Origin: Maratus speciosus
Taxonomy: Eukaryota; Arthropoda; Arachnida; Araneae; Salticidae
Length of the DNA: 64,000 nt
Direction of reading: 5' to 3'
NCBI GenBank assembly: GCA_963932465.1
Contig: OZ010786.1
Span: 443,784,619-443,848,618, forward strand
Positions 23,008-34,382 of this stretch are shown piece by piece. Below the pieces are notes generated by a model that worked only from the letters and a program-made list of their open reading frames with translations, searched no databases and had not been told where the DNA came from. The stretch's first letter is position 1; every line of letters begins with the position of its first letter. Made by a program: the position numbers and the translations under genes.

Positions 23008-24315
23008 ATTTTTTTATTAAGATTTTCGTTTTTTTTTTTTTTTTTTTCCAAACTCAAAGAGCCGTTTTTATTCTTTAGCCAAAAGAGTTAATTTGAATTT
23101 TTTCCGTTGCTAGAGTGACGGATGTAAAGTTAGATATTTTGAGGTTTAGACGCCAAAGACACAGCCAAATTAGAAAAATATGATAAAATGTCATGAACTG
23201 TTGGACTTATAAGAATTTACTTGGTACCATTCGATTCAGCTTACAGAAATACATTAAATTATGCTATCACTTGACGCATAATTATAATATCCGATTTTTT
23301 ACCACGATTTTCAAGATTTTTGGTTGAGTAGTTTGCGCTGTGAGTTAATAAGTCCCCTAATTCAGACTTTATTTTATATACTATATAGATATGCCATTTG
23401 GCGGTGACTTGATAATAGAAAATTATGTCCAATATCATTTGAAATATTACATAACAGAGGAGAAAATACGAAGAAAGACGAAGAAGAAATTACGAATTAC
23501 AAAAGGCTTGTATTTTTTTTTTTCAAAATGTTGAAATTTTCGATAATAATAATACATGATTGTATAAATTTCCTTAAAAATTATCTTTATTTCCTAGATT
23601 TCGAAGCTGTAAATTTTCCTATAAATGAAATTGGCGATATGACTTAAGAAAAAATGAAATAAACAATAGATAATATTTGCTTTAAAAAATGAATAACATT
23701 CGTTGATCTGAGTTCCAGTTTATAAATGTCACATGCTTTCGGAATTACAGTAAAAATTTTTTAAAAAATATGAAATTATTTTACAATATGTATGTGCGGC
23801 AGAAATTCGCACTAAAATTTAAGTATTTGATTCCATTTTTAAAAGATTAACTGATATCTATATAAGTTATAATTGAACAAAAAACACCATTTGTGAGAAT
23901 AACCTCAAGCTAATGTCACGCTTATGCATTTTTGGCTTAAAATCACATTGTTTGGCGACAAAAGTGAAATAAAAAAATCGTAAAGAAACAATAATTACAC
24001 ATGTGACTCACTATTACATCTGATTGTTTCTTCTATAAGTCACGTGATGTGGCAATTAGATAAAAAGAAAAAGAAAAGAAAAAAAAGGTCATTAAAAATT
24101 CATCTAATCAAATTATCAGATTCATTTCTATAATCTAACGCAAGCGATAAAGAGCCAAAAATTGCGTATCAATTGTAATCTTTCTCATAAAATTAATTTT
24201 TAAGCATTACAAATATTTCTTTCAGGTTTAAATTAAATTACAAATATTTCTTTTAGGTTTAAATTAAATATTTTCATTTTTTAACATTATTCCTAATGGA
24301 TTTTTCTTTTTTTTT

Positions 24316-24348
<33 letters not shown>

Positions 24349-24640
24349 AATTAAATATCAGTAATTATTTTCTTCATTTATTTTCTAATGGATACAGCGA
24401 TTTCAATTCATTTGTCGCCAAAACATAATCTCTGGCAACCTTTTCGTTCAAAATAACAGTAAAATACGAAATTTATTATCAAGAAAAATAGCTATCCCTG
24501 TATATTTTCTCATAAACCACCCCGGGAATATTTCCTATCGAATGATACAATTTTCAAAAAACTCCACCGGGTAGATTTTGAAAACACTCGAGCGGAAGTT
24601 TTAGATCTTACTGCTTTATAATATATATGATGATGATATG

Positions 24641-25339
24641 ATATATATATCTTGTTCAAATTTTCAATCGTTAATAAAATACTTATTATTCATCCTATCA
24701 AGTTGAAATAAATTTTTTTTAACTTGTACTGGATGACAATTGATGTTACTACAGTTTTTCCAAATACTAATTCATTAATTAAATTTTAATTAATTAATTT
24801 TAGTTTTACATGGGAGGCAAAATGGCGGCCATTGGTTATTGAAGCATTTAATGCACATTCATTTCTATAAGAAGAGTTTCCATAGGGGGGACCCTGTTAT
24901 GTCGCCAAATACCGCCAAGTTTGTCGCCAACTTGGCGATATACTACCAAATTTGGCGACCAAAATGATTCGCAAAAAGTGACGCCAACTTGGCGATATCT
25001 CTAATATTTCGCCAAATTCCCATAGACTTCCATTGTAAACCTACTTGCTTATAGAAAATCAACAAATTGAGATATTTTAATGCAACAAAAACTAATATTA
25101 GCTTAAGGGATTATATTAAATTTTTCTTTGATGACCTAAGTAGGAATTGACTTTAAATACAAAATTTTTATATTACTTGTTTATTAGAACAACACTTTTT
25201 GGAATAATTCAAAAATTACAAATTAAGCCACAGTTTGACTAAACTTCATTATAAAAGTGCAACAGACAGAAATGAGATTTTAATTAATAAGAAGAACTAA
25301 AATTAATTCCAAATAAATGATAATTTAGAAAGTGTTTTG
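24641..25339. other. AT-rich DNA with a TCGCCAAATTTGGCGA cluster
   Basis: No gene. At 24900-25020 variants of GTCGCC-AA-TTGGCGAC occur about six times on both strands, forming small palindromes. The rest is plain AT-rich sequence. Confidence 0.5.
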
Positions 25340-27655
25340 AGACTTTTATGCTCATTTCAGTAATATTCATTTGAAGTTTTGAATTTTTTAGAAACCATCT
25401 TAACACATTTGCATCTTAAAATTAACCATCATGTCAAATTCCAAGTTTCTTGTCTAACAGTCTACCACCGCTCTGGTGTTAGTGGCACCAACATAAAATA
25501 CCGAAACAGAGTTGAAATAGAATGTCTCTAAAAATGTTGAAACAGAGACTTTCAACATTAATTTGCCAACATTGACCTTGACATCGGTTGGTATTTCCTA
25601 ATATTCTATAGAAAACGGAATTTAGATGTTTTTAAAGGCTTTCTTGTTGTTCCTGCCAACCAGGTGTTAGTGACACCGGCATAAAATATAGCCCGTATAG
25701 GATCAGGGACTATCACTCTTGATTCGCAACCAATAACTTCTGTAATCGGTTTATTATTTCCTGAGATTCCATAAAAATCATAATTTAGGACTCTTTTAGA
25801 ATGCTTTTCGCTCCTTCCCTTCGCTTCAGCCCTTTTTAATTTAGAATTTGTATACGACTGTTCTTAGAGGACATTCATATTTTATAAGTAACTACCGTGC
25901 TATATTTAAAGTTTCTAGCCTCTTCACTACCGCAGAAATCTCAATTTAGAAATTGTTTTGCTCCTGCAACTCTCTAGGGGTTGTGGCAACGACATGAAAT
26001 ATAGCTTAAATGTTTGAGCATGTTCTATCACCGTCAATTTGCAACCATTATGTTTGAAATCGGTTTCGTATTTCATACGATTGCATAACAATCGTAATTT
26101 AGAACTCTTATAGAACGCCTTCAGCTCACTTCATCCATTTAAATTTGGAAATTTCTTTCGACAATTCTTAGAAAGCATTTGCATCTTTGAAGTAATTCCC
26201 ATTCGAAATTTAAAATGTTACCCCCTCTTTAACACAATAAACGCAATTTAAAACATTTTTTGCTCCTGTAACCCCCTGGTGGTAGTGACATCAACGTAAA
26301 ATATAGTCTATGTTGGAGCGGAGACTATCACCATCAATTTGAAATCATTACTTCTGAAATCGGTTTATATTTCCTGAGATTGCATAGAAATGGCCATTTA
26401 GAACGTTTTTTAGAACTCTTTTCGCACATTTTCACCTCTTTAAAATTTCGAATATTTTAAGAAATGTTCTTAGAGATCATTTATATCTTATCAGTAACTA
26501 CCATTCTAAATTTCATGTTTCTAGGCCCTTCAGTTACACGAAAATCGCATTTTCGAACTTTTTTTGCTCCTGCACAGCCTTTGGGGGTAATGCCACCGAC
26601 ATAAAATGTAGCCTATGTTTGAGCAAGGGTTGTCACCATCATTTTAACACCATTATTTTTTAAATCCGTTTGGTACTTCCTGAGATTGCGAAAAAATCGG
26701 CATTTGGAACGTTTTTAGAACGCTTTTTGCGCATTTTAACAGCTTTTAAATATAGAATTTTTTAAGAAGTGTTCTTAGCGGTCATTTATATCTAATAAGT
26801 AACTACGATGCAAAAATTCCATGTATCTGAGCCCTTCAGTAACACAAAAATCGCAATTTCGAACGTTTTTTTGCCCCTGCACCCCCTTTAGGAGTAGTGG
26901 CACCGACATAAAATGTAGCCTATGTTGGAGCAAGGATTATCACCATCATTTTGACACCATTATTTTTGAAATCGGTTTGGTACTTCTTGAGATTGCATAA
27001 AAATCGCCATTTAGAACGTTTTTTAGAAAGCTCTTTTGCTCATTTTCACCCCTTTTAAATTTCGAATTTTTTTAAGAAACGATCTTAGAGATCATTTATA
27101 TCTAACAAGTAACCACCATGCCAAATTCCATATATATGGACCCTTCATTAACACAAAAATCGCAATTTCGAACGTTTTTTTTTGCTCCTACACCCCCTTT
27201 AGAGGTAGTGGCACCGACATAAAATGTAGCTTATGTTCGAGCAAGAGTTGTCACCACATTTTGACACCATTATTTTTGAAATCGGTTTGGTACTTCTTGA
27301 GATTGCGTAATATTCCCCATTTAGAACGTTTTTTAGAACGCTTTTCGCGCATTTTCACCCCTTTTAAATTTCGAACTTTTTAAGAAATGTCCTTAGAGAT
27401 CATTAGTATCTTATAAGTAACTACCATTCCAAATTTCATGTTTCCAGGCCCTTTAGTAACACAAAAATCGCATTTTTAGAACGTTTTTTGCTCCTGCACC
27501 CCCTTTTGGCCAGTGGCACGGACATAAAATATAGCCTATGTTCTAAGTTGGACCAACACCATCATTTTGAGACCATTACTTTTGGAATCGGTTCTGTAGT
27601 TCCAGAGCTTACCTCCTACAAATAAACATTTTTTACCTCTTTATAATAGGAGTAT
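25340..27655 (+). repeat. ~306-bp tandem array, at least seven units
   Basis: The marker TGCTCCTGC or a variant recurs at about 25648, 25959, 26261, 26565, 26872, 27183 and 27489, giving periods of 302-311 bp. Each unit also has AAAATCGCAATTT(CGAACG), GTAGTGGCACCGACATAAAA and GAAATCGGTTTGGTA blocks. The last unit runs into a TTACCTCCTACAAATAAAC tail and CTTTATAATAGGAGTATAGA, which looks like the 3' end of a transposable element. A 115-codon open frame at 27036-27383 spans more than one unit and is a by-product of the period being near a multiple of three. Confidence 0.85.
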
Positions 27656-28071
27656 AGATATGATATGATAAGAAAGCTAGATTGGAATGGCAAGCAGAAG
27701 CAAATACACAGATAGATGGGCGCTTCATTTTAGGACTGATTAAAATTATCGCTGGACTATCAGAAAATTTTGTGATTCCACAAATGGCTCATTTTTTAAT
27801 CGGAGCAAATATTTTAGTTTTCTGTCTGATAAACATGATAATATACATATAGATATACACTGTCTAAATGCGTTTCTCTTTATAATTATTTTTATTACTA
27901 TTATAAAGATCAATTAAAAAGGCATAATTTGCACGTAATATTCATAAAGAATCCCTTTCATGTCAAATTTTTACTGTATAGATAAATTTTGTTTTAATTT
28001 ATAACATGCTCAAACATTTTCATCTTGTTAAATATAATTTATATTTGGGTTATTAAATTTCAATGTTTCTG
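27656..28071. other. Unassigned AT-rich DNA
   Basis: No recognisable content. Confidence 0.5.
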
Positions 28072-28340
28072 AACAAATATGACGTATTAAGAAAAACTTA
28101 TGGTGCAACTTGCTTTTAAAAAATACTGCCAGTAATGTTATTTTGATATCAAATAAATCGCGAATTATTTTCATAGCCGAGGATGTAGCGGAAACCATCT
28201 GGGATACATATCTCTTTTCCAAGGAAAGCATTCATTAAACATACATTAATAAGTGGCATGGTGGCAGTTCTATTCTCAGTTAAACGTCAAACAGGTTTCC
28301 TTATCCAAAATAAAATATTAATGAAGATTGAGTGATATAT
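28072..28340 (+). repeat. Dispersed repeat, related to 8166-8440
   Basis: Moderately similar second copy of that family, same orientation, with shared blocks in the same order. Function unknown. Confidence 0.45.
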
Positions 28341-29248
28341 GAAAATGTACAAAATAAAATGTATGAAAAAACTTAAACAAGTATTTTCTCATCGTGTACA
28401 TTGTGAACTTTTGCGACCGCTATTTAAAATTATTATTTCTATTTTGATAAAAATTTCCCGAGATAAACATAAATATTATCAGTGTTTTTTTTTTAAATAT
28501 ATAGAGCAAGGATGAGTTTTATTTTCAACACATTATTAAAGAGTGTAATTGGCTGCAGCTTCGTTTTCGCTATTGTTTATATTAATTGACACAAAATTTC
28601 ACTTTTGTATTACTGAGTTAGGTCAATATCGCTTTAGATAAGAAATACTGTATTATCTCAATAAAATGCGATTAATAGTTGGTTAATTACATAAATTTTT
28701 AACAGAGATTTAGTCCTAAAAGAAACAAGGGGGAGGGGGTATACGCTATATAGTCAAAGGGTATACGCTAGAGTCATGAATGTCCAGGACTAGAGTATAG
28801 ACTGTAGTTATATTTGCGAAAAGGTATACGAAGCTTCTTTCAAGAACTCAGAAGGTATACAGTGTATACTTGCTTATACTCTCCTGGTTTTTAATTATAA
28901 AGGTGAAATGTTTTGCTTAATTAATGCGTTTTTCTTTCTTTTATTGCTATGTGAATGATGTCACGGGTAGCAGATAGTTTTATTATATTTTAGTTTTATG
29001 ATATATGTTAGTTTTAAAGAAAAGTTATTAAATCTGTCGTAAAAAGGTTTATTTTTGCAATAGGGTTTAAAGTTATTTTATTGTATGTAAGGCAAACATA
29101 AAATGGGAATTTTTTTAAAAGTAGATTGCGTATAAATTTTGAATTTTCTTTTGTGTTTCAGACTATTTGCTCTTTGATAACTTTATTTTTCAATTTATAT
29201 CTTTAAAAAGAATAAAATGGAAAAGGGTGAACTGAATTATTTTTGAAT
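28341..29248. other. Unassigned AT-rich DNA
   Basis: The only notable feature is a cluster of five GTATAC hexamers at 28735-28875 (GGTATACGCT twice). No gene was seen. Confidence 0.5.
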
Positions 29249-29723
29249 TTAACACGTTAAACGCAACGCTGGTCCCTGGGGACCGGCATTGATGTTTCCG
29301 TTTAGGCGACGCCGGTCCCTAGGCACCAGCGTTATAAAATTATAAATATAACTAGGAGGCTCTGCCCCCTGCAAGCTACGCTCGCCAACCCCCGTTCAGA
29401 CACTGTAGAAGCTAAAAGCACGCTAATCTCATCGGTTTTAAAAATATTAGAGAAGATTGAATTATACTGAAAAAACCTGTAGCGATCTCCCTGTAAACGG
29501 GTTTCCATTCAATTCCCTTTGATTGCAAAAATTTAAGGTAGAATCAGTTGCTGTTAAGACATCCATTGGTTGTTTTCGTGTTTGGTTAAAGAAGATCAGT
29601 TAAACATTTGAAAAGAAGCTAAAATAAAATGAATTAAGTAAACAGAGTCTTTGTCTCTCGGTATTTTTTAACAGAGTTATAAAACGATTGACATAATACA
29701 ATTACTAAAATTTGCTGCGTTAA

Positions 29724-29929
29724 CCCTTTCAAGGGCGGTGGTTCATTTTTGGACCACTTAATTTTAATTCTTAAATGCCACATTAGCATAAGAATATTGG
29801 GATGAAAATTTCCCTTTTATTAAGTAAGTGAACAAAAGCATTTTTGTATTTCGAAATTTGTTTGTAAATTCTGGTGCCATTCACTGATTTCAAGATTTTA
29901 CGAAGAGAAGTTCCTTCTCCGTGAAAGGG
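29724..29929. mobile_element. 206-bp TTAA-flanked MITE
   Basis: The ends are CCCTTTCAAGGGCGG and, complemented, CCCTTTCACGGAGAAGG, flanked by TTAA at 29720-29723 and 29930-29933. It has no coding capacity and matches the size and ends expected of a piggyBac-derived MITE. Confidence 0.65.
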
Positions 29930-30555
29930 TTAAACGCATATTAATATATTTATTATTTTAAAGTTTCCTTTCCCTATTAATATTCACGTGTAAATACAAT
30001 TTTAGGACATAATTTTCAATATTTTCCTGCCTTTAACACGTACTCATTTAATAGTAATTAAAAAAAAATTTCTGTTTTTAATAGTCACGTGAAAATAAAT
30101 TTTTAATCGTAAGGAAACGTTATTCTTTGCGCTGTTTTTAAAATTGAAAACAATATCTATAATAATAGCCTAAGTCATGTGACTATCATTAACAGCTCCA
30201 GGCGGATCCCTTCGCTTTTTATATTCCAGGCGGCCATTTTGGCACGTTAATGTTAGCCAGCCACAGGTGTGATAAGTCGCCGAATATTATTCTATCCCCA
30301 TTATTTCGTTTATATTATAATAGTCCAAGCCATGAAACTGCCATAAACAACGGGCTGATTCCTTCGCTTTTCATAAGAAAGGTTTCCATTTTGATTGAAG
30401 AATCAAAATTATTTTTTCGAATAAAACTACATAAAAGTTGCCATGATCACAAAGAATTCCTGGTACTTTTATGTTAGCGGGGTGAAATCTCGCCAATAGC
30501 TTTTTTTTTAACTCGCCAGTTAGCATTTTTTTTATTTTTCGAGTGGTAAATTAAA

Positions 30556-30833
30556 ACGGTTTTACTTGGTTATCCCATCGACCAAAAATCTGTCGCCAAA
30601 CTATAAGATTAAATGCCAATAATGGTTGATCGTAAATGTCACATTCACTTGACTTTAAGGAAGTTACACCTGTTCACGCCATCAAGTGATTTTTATATTG
30701 ACGTTTTATTTGTAATTTTATTAATGTTATACTAATTTATTTGTTCTTTTGTTATTTAAAATAAAAAAAATATGTCAATTTGTATAATTTGGCTATTTAT
30801 ATAATTTGGCGAAATTGGTCGTCGGGAGAAGTA
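30556..30833 (+). mobile_element. Single MITE, GGTACTACTTAGTTATCC family
   Basis: It aligns with 20360-20641 in the same orientation (TTATCCC-TCGACCAAAAAT, ATGCCAATAATGGTTGATCG, ATAATTTGGCGA). Its terminal bases have decayed. It shows that the unit also exists singly, not only as the hairpin pairs in copy B. Confidence 0.6.
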
Positions 30834-31883
30834 ATAACATTTAAACGTTGCTTTGAAGTGGAAATTAAATCTCATGATTTGTTGCATTGTCACATACGCA
30901 CCGGGTTTGGCGTGATTTTTTTTTTTTGTTTGTTTTACGACAATTTGGAGAAAACCTCGTTTTCAAATGCCTGTTACATATGTATTTTTAAGTTATTTTC
31001 TGTTATTTTTAAAATGAAATAACAATAAATAAAAAACAATTAATAACTATAGAACAAAACATTTTATAACATTTTTTGTAAATAAAAAGAAAATAAATTC
31101 AAATAAACATTAATTAATAAATAAGCAACAATAGCCGGGTTACCATGTCAGGCAAAATAACGCCATTTTGGCGCCAATTAGATACCCCGTTGCGTATATG
31201 ACATCTGTGTCTAATATTTTTCTTTTCGTTTCGTTTTTAAAAAAATGAAGTAAAAACCATTTATTTTAAAGGTTTCAATTTTAAATGAAAGTTTTGTATT
31301 AAATAAAATGGTAATGAAGTACAAACTGAATTCTGAATAAAAGTAACATGATTCTTTTCTTAGCATACATTTAAGGGAGGCCAAACTCGTCGCCAAATTA
31401 ATTTAAAATAACCTTTTCGATTACATGAAAAAAAATATCTGTTATGATTAAAATTTGAGTTGCCATCATTAGAAAAAAAAGTATTTAAAATTAGAAAAGA
31501 ATTAATATTTCGAAAACTAATTCTAATTTTAAAATTCTAATACCAGTTTTGAGATCTCTGAATTAATACGGATTTTTGGTGTTAATTTCATCGCAAAATA
31601 ATCCATCCATATTTTAGGAGAAATCGCCGTGAAAAATTCGTTTCAATTCGATTCATTAGGATTTTATATATATAGGGTAGATATATTATACAATATTAAA
31701 AATATTTTTCAATTTTTTAATGTATTTTATTAAAGCATTTCAAACATAAAAAAGGGTTTTCCTTCCCAACAATTAAAAATTTTATTCACAAATTTTGTAC
31801 AAGTATATATATACACAATTTCTGTGTATGCTGTCTTTTAAACGGAAATTAAAGTAAAATTGGTGTCGCGTTTAACGTGTTAA

Positions 31884-33013
31884 TGGAATTACACAGTCAA
31901 GTATTTTGTTTTTCGGCGAATAAAAGTTTACATTATACTTAGGAAACCGAAAACTTGCAATCAAACCAATTTTGTAATTTTCAGTTTGAAATTTAAACTT
32001 CTGAAGGTAACGAGTTCGTTTTGAAATAATTCCAGAGCCGATGTAATATCTGTCACTTTTTAGAAAAGCATGTCTAATTACAATATTTTATTTTATAAGT
32101 TAACACTTCAAACGGATTCAGATTTTGAAAAACACTTTTCTAGACAAATTATTTTTTTTTTTTCACTTTTTATATTAAATAAATCTGATTAGCCAATTCT
32201 ATTTTCCTGTTACTCTAGATTTAAAGTAGATAATTTAGACAGGTTTAAAAGAAAAAACAGGTTTATTTAAAATAAAGAGTGTTAAAACACACCTTACATT
32301 GGAGTTTATAAAGTACCAAGTTGGAAATAATATTAAAAATAACTTGTAAAAACTGCTTTTTCTAGACTGAGTTCATGGCGTGCACAAATATGTTAATCTA
32401 ACACGTGCGTGTTATTACATGACAAAAGGAATTTCCAATTTTACTCATTTTAATGAAATACCATGAGGAATAATTTAAAAAATAACCTTTGGATCATCAT
32501 TGTACATATAATGTCAAAATATTAAAAATAATATTAAACAGGTAATTAAAATCCAGTTCGTGCATATTTTTATTTGTGTGAGATTGGCACAAGAAAATGC
32601 TTTTCATAAATTTATGAACTGATCAATATATTTCATATCGGCAATTAATTATAACCTTTGAAGACAGTAAATCAAGATCTGAATTGGTCCATATAATTAA
32701 CTCAGATTCCTGCTTGAATAGTCAATGAATATGATTTATCCAAATTAATTATGCTTGAGTCCTAATATCCCGCATATAATACCATCTCTTCTGACGTAAT
32801 ATATTATGATTTCAATAATATAAGATCAATCATAAAAGCCTCCTAATTTCAACAGCTGTACTCTTTACAAGATAAATATATTATGGTACTAAGTATTGTA
32901 TAAAACGGTCCAATTTTTGCTGGCTTCACTTTTAATTGAAGAAAGATGTGTAAAACGAAATGTTTTATAATAGAACATAACCAACAATTGTTGTATTTAT
33001 TTTTATAGTACAG
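31884..33013. other. Unassigned AT-rich DNA
   Basis: Neither genes nor convincing repeats were seen. Confidence 0.5.
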
Positions 33014-33700
33014 GTAAAATAGACCAAAAATTTAGTAAAATACAAAAATTGATGGCCGATCACGAAAATTTGGAAAAAAACTTTGTTTTGGCACAAGAAA
33101 TGAATGACCGATGATTCCACAAAAAACGGAAATTTTTTTGACCTGTTTTCTTTTTTTTCCCTTTTTTTTTTTTTTTGTGTGTGTGGGGGGGGGGGGAGGG
33201 TGAATTTTTCCTCAGGGAGCGGGAAAATCAAATTTTTTTTAAGTAAGTCAAGTGGGATATCGTTTATTATGAAATTTTTAATTCTGAATCGAATGACACC
33301 ATACGCAAGTAGATACGACAATTTTTTACAAAGCTACTGTAGATTTTATAAATACAAACATACAAACTCAGAAGTCGCTTCAATGAAGGTAAAATAGATT
33401 TTTACAGCAACAACTGATAGCCCTTCACGAAAATTTGAGTAGAACTTTGTTTTGGCACAAGAAATTAATATCCGATAAGTCCCCAAAAATTAAAGTTTTT
33501 TACTTTTTTTTTTTTTTTTTTTGTGGAAAATGTTGGGTATTTTAACTCAACTTTTTCTTTTTAAATATGTCAAGCGGATCATCGTTTGTTATGAATTTTT
33601 TAATTCTGAATGGAATGGCACAATTCACAAGTCTATACGGTCAATTGTTAAAAAGTTACTTCAAGTTTTATGAATACAAAGTTGAAAATTTTACTTTATT
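33014..33700 (+). repeat. Tandem duplication, ~364-bp period
   Basis: Shared blocks CTTTGTTTTGGCACAAGAAA (33081 and 33445), GTCAAG(T/C)GG, and TTTTTAATTCTGAAT(C/G)GAATG lie in order in both halves. The first half contains a G run of about 14 (33185-33198), the second a T run. Open frames across it are short and not similar to any protein I recognise. Confidence 0.75.
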
Positions 33701-34016
33701 ATTGATCACAGATTTGTTACATTTATTTTACGTTCACAACACATTCTTTATATGATATTAAAAAAGGTTAAGCATAAGGTTAAGCACACTTTTTATACTT
33801 TACACAATTTGAACTCAATTCATTTGCTAACTATTCAGTATAACATTTCTTTGAAATGTAGTGGCTTGACAACCTGGCATAAATTTGTAAATAAGCCAAG
33901 CATTTATAACTGCAATGTCTACAATGTTGTAAAATGTATCTACAGGCCATTTCCTTGATGCGGAATTTTTTGAAGATTTTCTAGCCCTCTGATCTAAAAT
34001 GTGTACACTAATGCGT

Positions 34017-34382
34017 TTACTAAGCTGTTTGAATTTTCCCATATGTGATAGGCTTGTAAATTGGTGAGCATTTCTGTATTACTGAGGCTTCGGAAAATTT
34101 AAAGTTATGATTGTTGGATCAGCCGTGATTAACAATAGCGGAAAGTTTGATGTAACAATTTTTAACATAAGTTTCATGCTCCCGTAAACGGACCTTAAAG
34201 GGTCTTTTTTTTACCAATCTACATTTTATTGCATTCGCAAGATATCTGGTAAATCACTGCTGGTCCAACAATCATAACTTTAAATTTTCCGAAGCCTCAA
34301 TAATACAGAAATGCTTATCAATTTACGATCTTGACTTTTGGGAAGCCTATCACATATGAAAAAATTTAAACAGCTTAATAAA
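34017..34382. repeat. Fold-back structure with ~115-bp arms
   Basis: Arms at about 34017-34130 and 34255-34382 share GAGGCTTCGGAAAATTTAAA, GTTATGATTGTTGGA and ATATGTGATAGGCTT in inverted order. They are separated by about 125 bp. The right arm has a ~14-bp extra segment. No TSD was identified, so whether it is a mobile element is open. Confidence 0.7.

Larger units (their letters stand above)
19437..24150 (+). repeat. ~2.34-kb tandem duplication, two units
   Basis: Unit 1 (about 19437-21781) and unit 2 (about 21782-24150) align over their length. GTGTAATAGAATTCATCG is at 19441 and 21786, a period of 2345 bp. The first ~350 bp of the units are nearly identical; later parts diverge more and include an indel with unrelated filler at about 20940-21000 versus 23290-23390. 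An older relative of the second half is in copy A (about 17270-18300). Confidence 0.85.
18642..24640 (+). mobile_element. Uncharacterised repeat family, copy B, internally duplicated
   Basis: It starts exactly where copy A ends, with the same CTAGCAGGCTATGCCCGCTG head, and finishes with the same tail (about 24480-24640). The first 260 bp match 16000-16310. The centre holds two ~2.34-kb tandem units. Motifs ATTTGGCGA and TCGCCAAAT recur throughout. No coding region was found. Confidence 0.65.
29352..31690 (+). mobile_element. Relative of the 16.0-24.6 kb family
   Basis: The head CTAGGAGGCTCTGCCCCCTG is a GC-rich variant of the copy A/B head. Interior blocks are shared with copy B: CTTTTATGTTAGC(G/C)GGG at 30465 and 19600, and GTATATGACATCTGT at 31190 and 19326. 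The tail GATTCATTAGGATTTTATA ends near 31690. It contains a TTAA MITE (29724-29929) and one MITE (30556-30833) of the type paired in copy B. Confidence 0.55.
29253..31879. mobile_element. TTAA-flanked element split by a later insertion
   Basis: The ends are CACGTTAAACGC and its complement, bordered by TTAA at 29249-29252 and 31880-31883. Directly inside the left end, 29265-29333 forms a hairpin (AACGCTGGTCCCTGG against CCTAGGCACCAGCGTT). The original element is the left ~95 bp plus the right ~185 bp; the remainder (29352-31690) is the inserted family described next. Confidence 0.6.

Noticed and set aside
27036..27383. 115-codon open frame with repeated PFKFR motifs
   Set aside because: It spans tandem 306-bp units; the motif repeat simply reflects the period being divisible by three. 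No start context or homology is apparent.
25340..27655. CRISPR-like array
   Set aside because: The repeats are ~306 bp units without short spacers, in eukaryotic repeat DNA.
33104..33397. Open frame with poly-Phe and poly-Gly runs
   Set aside because: Translation of T and G homopolymer runs in a duplicated non-coding segment.
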